From the NCBI GenBank assembly GCA_900752425.1, contig CAADVE010000251.1, positions 1 through 6,676 on the forward strand: 6,676 nucleotides of DNA, in the 5' to 3' direction. The notes beneath the pieces were generated by a model, which did not search any database, was not told where the DNA came from, and was given only the letters and a program-made list of their open reading frames with translations. This document shows, piece by piece, positions 1 to 4,204 of this stretch. Position 1 is the first letter of the stretch. Each line of letters begins with the position of its first letter. The DNA is from an uncultured Collinsella sp. (lineage in GTDB: Bacteria; Actinomycetota; Coriobacteriia; Coriobacteriales; Coriobacteriaceae). The position numbers and the translations under genes were made by a program.

Positions 1-415
1 GAATGAGCGTCATGGGCACGTAGTACAGGTACCACAGCACGGTGGCATAGAACGGCGTGAACGACTTGTACTTGAGAATGACTTCGATCATCCACAGGGC
101 GCAGATGGTGGCGATGGCAACAAGGCGGCGGCGCAACACATAGTCCAAACAGCGCAGATAGACCGATACGCCCCAAATTGAAAATACAATTGCAGCGACA
201 AGCAGCGGGAGAGAGCTCGAATGGACGAGCGCACCCACGACCTCTTCGGACACCTCGCTATAGGCGGGCACGGCGTTAGAAAGTTTGGGGTCGAAGGCGA
301 ACAGCGCCGGCAAGACTGCCAAAAGCACGAGGAACAGCGCAGTGATGACACCGGCGATAGCGAAGACGCGGTGACGGTACGCCTGATGTGTTATGCCAAC
401 AAGGAATCGCGGCAT
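1..415 (-). CDS. Probable membrane sensor histidine kinase, N-terminal fragment (runs off left edge)
   Basis: The minus strand is open from an ATG at 415 to the window edge: 138 residues, no stop. Predicted membrane segments are at about residues 17-41, 67-88 and 98-116, with a fourth starting near 121. A loop rich in Glu and Ser lies between the first two. The fourth segment begins with an LWYLYYVPM motif, which I associate with the multi-TM sensor region of Coriobacteriia/Firmicutes histidine kinases; the kinase core itself is outside the window, so function is inferred. The start is uncertain. ATG 415 follows a GGCGGCAGG stretch that can serve as Shine-Dalgarno. An in-frame ATG at 499 adds 28 residues that look non-conserved and has no ribosome site, but a TACACT -10-like box (509-514) would start transcription almost on it. 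It could instead be another polytopic membrane protein. Confidence 0.55.
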   Translation of the reverse strand, partial: MPRFLVGITHQAYRHRVFAIAGVITALFLVLLAVLPALFAFDPKLSNAVPAYSEVSEEVVGALVHSSSLPLLVAAIVFSIWGVSVYLRCLDYVLRRRLVAIATICALWMIEVILKYKSFTPFYATVLWYLYYVPMTLI

Positions 416-558
416 GGCGAAGAGCCTGCCGCCCCCGGGATCCGCCACGGGTGCGGATCGGGCGGCCGCGTGGCCGATATGTCGCTCGCGGGTACCCATA
501 GTGCTTTTAGTGTACCGACAGGCAGGCTCAAAAAGCGGGCCACATGTCCCAAAATCCG

Positions 559-593
559 CAGACGGCAAGGCGCCCGGCAGCCTCCCCCGTCTG
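559..593 (-). terminator. Stem-loop, possible terminator between the DUF4867 gene and the kinase gene
   Basis: Arms CAGACGG (559-565) and CCGTCTG (587-593) are perfectly complementary. An inner AGGC/GCCT stem (568-571 with 580-583) extends the fold across a small internal loop. Read on the minus strand the hairpin is followed within four bases by a short T4 run. That is weaker than a classic intrinsic terminator, so it may only be a leader structure. Confidence 0.35.
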
Positions 594-612
594 GCACTTC
601 CCGATATCCGCC

Positions 613-663
613 CGCCCCAAACCACCGCAAAGGAGACAGGCACCTTTGTGGTGGTTTGGGGCG
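613..663 (-). repeat. Long inverted repeat (21-bp arms), terminator-like or REP-like
   Basis: Arms at 613-633 and 643-663 pair over 21 positions with a single G-T wobble, around a 9-nt loop (634-642). The arms start with CGCCCCAAACCACC and its complement. It begins six bases past the DUF4867 stop codon, so on the minus strand it would form right behind that message, but no U-tract follows. The centre contains GGAGACAGGCACC, resembling the GGGACAGGCACC-type palindromes seen in bacterial REP families (from memory). It may be a factor-dependent terminator, an mRNA 3' stabiliser or a dispersed repeat. Confidence 0.6.
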
Positions 664-668
664 ATGCG

Positions 669-1313
669 CTAGTCCACGGTGATGTCGAGATTTTTGCCGA
701 TGAGGCCTACGTAGCCGCCTTCGGCTGCCTTGGGGCTGTCAGCATGGCAGAGGACCCACTTGTCGGCCTTCCAGTAGCAGTAGCTGTCGCCGGCCGCAGG
801 CATGTCGGCCGCGACCTCGGGGCGCGGGCCGTTGGTGCCGGCGGGCAGCGCCACCATCACCTGGAAGCCACCGTCGTCGACCATGCACGGCGTGTAGTGG
901 AGCGTGGTGTTGAAGACTTCGACGACCGTACCCGCCGGCACGCGAAACGCCTTGACGCACGCGGTGTCGAGCTTGCTGTCCTCGATCTCCCAGCGATGCG
1001 CCACGAGCAGGATAAAGTCGCGAGCGCCCAGGTTGAATTCGCTCGCGCGGTGATACTCCAGGCAGTTGAGTCGTGTATTGTGGCCGTTGCACCAGCCGAG
1101 CTGGAAGGGACGGCCCCCAAACATGAGAAAGCCAAGCTTGTCGGCATCCTTGACGTCCTCGAGCTCCGGCGCACTTGCAACGTACTTGCTGCCCTCGGGA
1201 ATGGGCGTGGCAGAGAGCGCCTCGAGCACGGGCGACGTAAGCTCGGACGGAACGTTATCCCAAACGTTGCCATAGGACTTGAACTCGGGATCGTTGACAG
1301 AGTAGATATGCAT
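669..1313 (-). CDS. DUF4867 family protein, cupin-like
   Basis: The product is 214 residues, close to what I recall for DUF4867 proteins of Firmicutes and Actinobacteria, whose biochemical role is not established. Its most family-like stretch is GWCNGHNTRLNCLEYH (73-88). The run E86-x-H88-x3-E92 looks like a variant cupin motif 1, and VPAG (125-128) with H139 like a loose cupin motif 2, so a metal-binding beta-barrel is a reasonable inference. There is no signal peptide or membrane segment, so it should be cytoplasmic. I chose ATG 1313 because AGGAG sits five bases upstream. The in-frame GTG at 1319 overlaps that ribosome site and is unlikely. The gene lies downstream of luxS in the same direction, but a strong terminator and its own promoter/operator separate them. 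Some family members occur near sugar-metabolism genes (recollection); nothing here shows the substrate. Confidence 0.8.
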   Translation of the reverse strand: MHIYSVNDPEFKSYGNVWDNVPSELTSPVLEALSATPIPEGSKYVASAPELEDVKDADKLGFLMFGGRPFQLGWCNGHNTRLNCLEYHRASEFNLGARDFILLVAHRWEIEDSKLDTACVKAFRVPAGTVVEVFNTTLHYTPCMVDDGGFQVMVALPAGTNGPRPEVAADMPAAGDSYCYWKADKWVLCHADSPKAAEGGYVGLIGKNLDITVD

Positions 1314-1322
1314 GTTCACTCC

Positions 1323-1348
1323 TGTTCGTAAATGTGACTATACGAACA
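1323..1348 (-). promoter_or_regulatory. Operator-like dyad upstream of the DUF4867 gene
   Basis: TGTTCGTA (1323-1330) and TACGAACA (1341-1348) are perfect inverted copies separated by 10 bases, giving a 26-bp site. It lies just upstream of the AGGAG ribosome site and directly over the transcription start predicted from the adjacent promoter (about 1341). That is a typical place for a repressor. The regulator is unknown. Confidence 0.5.
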
Positions 1349-1376
1349 TTCTAGAACAAACATGAGCGATTTTGAA
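1348..1376 (-). promoter_or_regulatory. Putative sigma-70-type promoter of the DUF4867 gene
   Basis: On the minus strand TTCAAA (1371-1376) and TAGAAT (1348-1353) are separated by exactly 17 bases; they match the -35 and -10 consensus at 4 and 5 of 6 positions. Transcription would start near 1341 and leave a leader of about 28 nt. A second -10-like box, TATAGT (1337-1342), lies inside the dyad but has no good -35. Confidence 0.45.
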
Positions 1377-1397
1377 CGCTCGTCCCGACCAATCAAC

Positions 1398-1428
1398 AAA
1401 AAGGCGCCCCCGCATAAGCGAAGACGCC
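1398..1428 (-). terminator. Rho-independent terminator of luxS
   Basis: On the minus strand GGCGTCTTCGC and GCGGGGGCGCC pair over 11 positions (several G-U) around a TTAT loop (1414-1417), and five T residues follow at once (1398-1402). It starts about 30 bases past the luxS stop codon and ahead of the DUF4867 promoter, so the two genes are probably separate transcription units. Confidence 0.8.
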
Positions 1429-1457
1429 CAATGCGCGCGTTTTGGACGATAAAGCCC

Positions 1458-1946
1458 TTATGCCTGCTGATAGTGCAGGTGCTTCTCGTCGATATCGGCC
1501 AGGTCGCGGTCGAGGTAACGGCGCGCGAGCCAGTTAGCCATGGGAAGGTTCTGGTCCAGGTAGTTGCCGCACTCCGCGGGAGCGGCACCGGGGACATCGC
1601 CCTCAAAGTCGGCGACAAACTCGAACAGCTCACGTACGAGTGGCAGGATCTCCTCGCTCGTCACCTCGCCAAACACAACCAGGTAAAAGCCCGTGCGGCA
1701 TCCCATGGGGCCAAAGTAGACAATGCGGCCCGACCACTCGGCATGATTGCGCAAGAACGTTGCACCCAGGTGCTCGATGGTGTGGCACTCGGCGGTGTTC
1801 ATGACCGGCTCCTTGTTGGGCGTGGTCAGGCGCAGGTCAAACGTGGTGACGGCAGCACCGGTCGCCGGATCGCGGTCGATGCGGCTCACATACACGCCGG
1901 GCTCAAGCAGCAGATGATCAACGGAAAAGCTGGCGATGCGCTCCAT
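1458..1946 (-). CDS. luxS: S-ribosylhomocysteine lyase (LuxS)
   Basis: LuxS cleaves S-ribosylhomocysteine to homocysteine and DPD, the precursor of autoinducer-2, in the activated methyl cycle; it is a cytoplasmic Fe/Zn enzyme. The 162-residue product has the usual length and all expected landmarks: the metal motif HTIEH with H55 and H59, E58 beside them as general base, the catalytic Cys in GPMGCRTGFY (C83), and the third metal ligand C126 in ECGNYLDQNL. It is therefore predicted active. ATG 1946 is preceded by AGAGGAA six bases upstream, a good ribosome site. No pfs/mtnN or methionine gene is adjacent, so it appears to be a single-gene unit, with a putative promoter at 2011-2040 and a strong terminator behind it. 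Whether AI-2 is used for signalling here or is only a by-product cannot be read from the sequence. Confidence 0.96.
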   Translation of the reverse strand: MERIASFSVDHLLLEPGVYVSRIDRDPATGAAVTTFDLRLTTPNKEPVMNTAECHTIEHLGATFLRNHAEWSGRIVYFGPMGCRTGFYLVVFGEVTSEEILPLVRELFEFVADFEGDVPGAAPAECGNYLDQNLPMANWLARRYLDRDLADIDEKHLHYQQA

Positions 1947-1968
1947 GGCAGTTCCTCTCGATAGTCAA

Positions 1969-2041
1969 TTTGGGACGGGGCTCTTTTAGCTGGTTCGAAT
2001 GGTCGCACCAATCATACCAGTCAAAAAAGCCCCGTCCCAAA
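1969..2041. repeat. Inverted repeat framing the luxS upstream region
   Basis: TTTGGGACGGGGCT (1969-1982) and AGCCCCGTCCCAAA (2028-2041) are perfect 14-bp inverted copies. Pairing can continue inward through TTTT/AAAA (1984-1987 with 2023-2026) and GCTGG/CCAGT (1989-1993 with 2017-2021, one wobble), leaving a loop of about 23 nt. The element fills the gap between the nucleoside hydrolase stop (2050) and the luxS ribosome site. A transcript reading out of the hydrolase gene would form the full hairpin, so it may act as that operon's terminator although no clear U-tract follows. Confidence 0.6.
2011..2040 (-). promoter_or_regulatory. luxS: Putative luxS promoter
   Basis: On the minus strand TTGGGA (2035-2040) and TATGAT (2011-2016) are 18 bases apart; the -10 matches consensus at 5 of 6 positions and the -35 at 4. 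The -10 falls in the loop of the inverted repeat and the -35 in its arm. Initiation near 2004 would give a leader of about 58 nt that carries only one arm. Confidence 0.4.
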
Positions 2042-2049
2042 AAGGCAAC

Positions 2050-3024
2050 TTAGCCAAGGACACGGGCCATACGCGTCTTGAACTCGGACAGGAAGCGCGG
2101 AGCATCCACGGTCAGTGCCACAAGCGCGCTCTTGTCCGGATCGGACAGGCGGCGCTCATCGCAGATGGTGCGACCGCGGTACTCGCCCAGCAGATCAACA
2201 CGCAGGTTGCAGCCGAGCGCACCTACGAGCGTGGGGTCGATCGCCACGGCAACGGCCAGCGGATCGTGCAGCGCGCAACCGCCCAGGTAGGGCGCGTTCA
2301 TTTCGTACGAACCGATATAGTGCTCGACCATGCTCGCAAACGCGCAGCCCGCCATGGTGCCCGAGCCCGTCCAGCCGGCAATGTCGCGGCGTGTGAGCAC
2401 CACGCGATGCGTCACGTCCAGACCCACCATGGTGAGCTTACGGCCCGAGCGCAGCACCGCGTCGGCTGCCTCGGGGTCGCTCGCCATGTTGGCCTCGGCA
2501 CCCGCACTCACGTTACCGGGCACGGTCAGGGCGCCGCCCATCACGACCACGCGGCCGATGGACATCATCGCCGCCGCATCGCGCTCCAGGGCGAGCGCCA
2601 GGTTGGAGAGCGGGCCAGTCGCTACGTAGACCAGATCGGGACCATAGGTGCGCGCGGCATCGATCAAATAATCGACCGCAGCGTTACCGTCGGCAGACGT
2701 CGCCCCCACCGGCTCGTAGGGCGACGCCGGCACGCTCGCGCCGCCGATGCCGTTCTTGCCGTGAATGAGCGCGGTGGACGCCGGCGGCGTATAGGGCTCA
2801 GTCGCCTGCAGAGGACGGTCGGCACCCAGGTACACCGGAACCTCGGGGCGACCCAGCAGATCGAGCACCGCCAGGCAATTGTGCGCCGATTGCTCGACGC
2901 GCACGTTACCAAAGCACGTGGTGATGCCCACGAGCTCCACCTCGGGGCTCGCGATGGCATAGGCCAGCGCCATCGCATCGTCAACACCCATATCCAGATC
3001 AAGGATCAGCTTCTTGGTTGTCAT
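2050..3024 (-). CDS. Nucleoside hydrolase (inosine-uridine-preferring family)
   Basis: The enzyme hydrolyses the N-glycosidic bond of ribonucleosides to free base and ribose in the cytoplasm. At 324 residues it has the family's normal length. The N-terminal calcium/ribose-binding Asp cluster is present as DLDMGVDDA (D9, D11, D15, D16), followed by GN at 39-40, HGKNGIGG (88-95), ATGPLSNLA (135-143), the VMGGA stretch (161-165) with E177 and N179 behind it, GLDVTH (201-206) and the C-terminal HDPLA with H253 and D254. All expected catalytic positions look intact. The start ATG 3024 has GGAG seven bases upstream. It is the second gene of an operon, 30 bases behind rbsK, which would use the ribose it releases. 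Base specificity (purine, pyrimidine or broad) cannot be decided, so I give no rih symbol. Confidence 0.93.
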   Translation of the reverse strand: MTTKKLILDLDMGVDDAMALAYAIASPEVELVGITTCFGNVRVEQSAHNCLAVLDLLGRPEVPVYLGADRPLQATEPYTPPASTALIHGKNGIGGASVPASPYEPVGATSADGNAAVDYLIDAARTYGPDLVYVATGPLSNLALALERDAAAMMSIGRVVVMGGALTVPGNVSAGAEANMASDPEAADAVLRSGRKLTMVGLDVTHRVVLTRRDIAGWTGSGTMAGCAFASMVEHYIGSYEMNAPYLGGCALHDPLAVAVAIDPTLVGALGCNLRVDLLGEYRGRTICDERRLSDPDKSALVALTVDAPRFLSEFKTRMARVLG

Positions 3025-3054
3025 TGTTCTACTCCGCTTCTCCGTCTTTATCGT

Positions 3055-4017
3055 TTAACCAAACCAATGTTCAACTTCGGCGCGCGTGGGAATCGATTGC
3101 TGAGCGCCCAGGCGCGACACCGTCACTGCCGAGGCGCGAGCACCCGCGGCCATGCACTCAAAGAGCGGCAGGCCCTCTAGGCGAGCCGCCGCCAACGCGC
3201 CGATAAACGTATCGCCGGCGGCCGTGGTATCGACTACCGTACTCGAAAGTGCCGGCATGCGCAGCGGCTCACCGCCATCGCCGAGCGTAACCGAGCCGGC
3301 ACCGCCCAACGTGATGACCGCAGCCCCGGCACCCTTGTCGAGCAGCGCATTGAGCGCCGCGACGCAGCTTGCATCATCCGTGGGCAGAATGCCCGTCAGA
3401 ACCTGGCACTCGGTCTCGTTGGGGCAGACCAGGTCGACCGCAGGCCAGACCTCCGCAGGCAGCTCGCAGGCAGGCGCTGGATTAAAGACCGTATAGAACC
3501 CCAGCTCGTGAGCACAAACAAGCGCCTCGGCCGTCGCCGCAAGGTCACATTCACCCTGGGCGATAAAGACGCTTCCGGCAGCCGGGGCAATCTCGCTGGC
3601 GTCGTCGTCGAGCTCATGGGCCACCAGACGCCTCAACGCGCAGGCAACGTCCGCGCCCGCAAGCGCATGGTTGGCGCCCGGTGACAGTATGATGCGGTTG
3701 TCGCCCTCGCAGCGAATGATGGTCGCCGTTCCCGTCTCCACGTCATCGCGATGCACTACAAAGTCACAGTCCACGCCGGCGTCTTGGAGCCCCACCACGA
3801 GCGACGCGCCGAACGCGTCGCGACCGACCGCGCCGATCATGTGCGTGCACGCGCCCATACGCGCGGCAGCTACGGCCTGATTGGCGCCCTTGCCGCCGGC
3901 GTTGGTGATAAACCCGCTGCCGCCGACGGTCTCGCCCGCGCGCGGCATGCGCTCGCACGCCACCGAAAGGTCCATGTTCATGCTGCCGAACACCGCAACG
4001 ATGCCGCGATCTGCCAT
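3055..4017 (-). CDS. rbsK: Ribokinase (PfkB family)
   Basis: Ribokinase phosphorylates D-ribose at O5 with ATP, feeding the pentose phosphate and nucleotide pathways. The 320-residue product shows the N-terminal GSMNMDL (11-17), the PfkB signature GGKGANQAVAAARMG (41-55), NPAPA (179-183), PNETE (199-203), TLGGAGS (236-242) and the anion-hole/catalytic motif DTTAAGDTFIGA (263-274) with D269 as base. One deviation from the usual TFNGA is Ile in place of Asn (I272). I placed the start at ATG 4017, with GAGGAGG five bases upstream. The frame is open to an ATG at 4071, but those 18 extra residues are not kinase-like and precede the ribosome site. First gene of the operon with the nucleoside hydrolase. 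No ribose transporter or RbsD is visible, so ribose from nucleosides is the likely substrate source. A sister PfkB sugar or nucleoside kinase is a less likely alternative. Confidence 0.92.
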   Translation of the reverse strand: MADRGIVAVFGSMNMDLSVACERMPRAGETVGGSGFITNAGGKGANQAVAAARMGACTHMIGAVGRDAFGASLVVGLQDAGVDCDFVVHRDDVETGTATIIRCEGDNRIILSPGANHALAGADVACALRRLVAHELDDDASEIAPAAGSVFIAQGECDLAATAEALVCAHELGFYTVFNPAPACELPAEVWPAVDLVCPNETECQVLTGILPTDDASCVAALNALLDKGAGAAVITLGGAGSVTLGDGGEPLRMPALSSTVVDTTAAGDTFIGALAAARLEGLPLFECMAAGARASAVTVSRLGAQQSIPTRAEVEHWFG

Positions 4018-4081
4018 GGAAACCTCCTCATCTGCGGGCCTTATGCCCACCGCCGGCCGTCGATCGTGCACTCTCGCACCC

Positions 4082-4110
4082 CCTATAACTTTAGTTCACT
4101 TTGATGTGGA
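4082..4110 (-). promoter_or_regulatory. Weak putative promoter of the rbsK-nucleoside hydrolase operon
   Basis: On the minus strand TCCACA (4105-4110) and TATAGG (4082-4087) are 17 bases apart; each matches consensus at about 4 of 6 positions. The implied leader is about 58 nt and contains a short GCGGG/CCCGC stem just ahead of the ribosome site. A small AACT-TT-AGTT dyad (4087-4096) lies in the spacer and could be an operator. Support is modest. Confidence 0.3.
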
Positions 4111-4159
4111 CGCGCGCTTGAGCTTGCGCCAGCAGCAAGCATTCACAGGAGCAGGCAGC

Positions 4160-4165
4160 TACAAT
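4160..4165 (+). promoter_or_regulatory. Putative -10 box for the acyltransferase gene
   Basis: TACAAT matches the -10 consensus at 5 of 6 positions and would start transcription near 4172, about 33 bases before the start codon. No good -35 is found at the right distance. A 6-bp dyad, GCTTGC/GCAAGC (4122-4127 and 4135-4140), lies just upstream in the -35 region, as an activator or repressor site might. Confidence 0.3.
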
Positions 4166-4204
4166 GAAGGCGTGCTGATTATTCTCGTCATTGGATGATG
4201 TTTT

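Noticed and set aside
1314..1319. GTG at 1319 as the DUF4867 start
   Set aside because: It overlaps the AGGAG ribosome site, which is correctly spaced for the ATG at 1313.
393..1331. 312-residue plus-strand open frame
   Set aside because: It lies antisense to the DUF4867 gene, which has a ribosome site, promoter and family motifs. The plus-strand product has no recognisable domain and is the usual by-product of GC-rich coding on the other strand.
1343..1357. CGAACATTCTAGAAC as a possible LexA/SOS box
   Set aside because: The two GAAC units are in the same orientation, whereas the Gram-positive SOS box needs GAAC facing GTTC with a short spacer.
1985..2010. GGTTCGAAT followed by GCACCA, resembling a tRNA T-arm and 3' end
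   Set aside because: The flanking bases do not form a T-stem (GCTGG against GGTCG), and no anticodon or D arm lies at the right distance on either strand.
1999..3180. 393-residue plus-strand open frame
   Set aside because: It is antisense to the nucleoside hydrolase and its product is Arg/His-rich without any fold signature, a mirror of the hydrolase codons.
4018..4071. ATG at 4071 as the rbsK start
   Set aside because: The extra 18 residues are not ribokinase-like, and the strong GAGGAGG ribosome site lies downstream of it, directly before ATG 4017.
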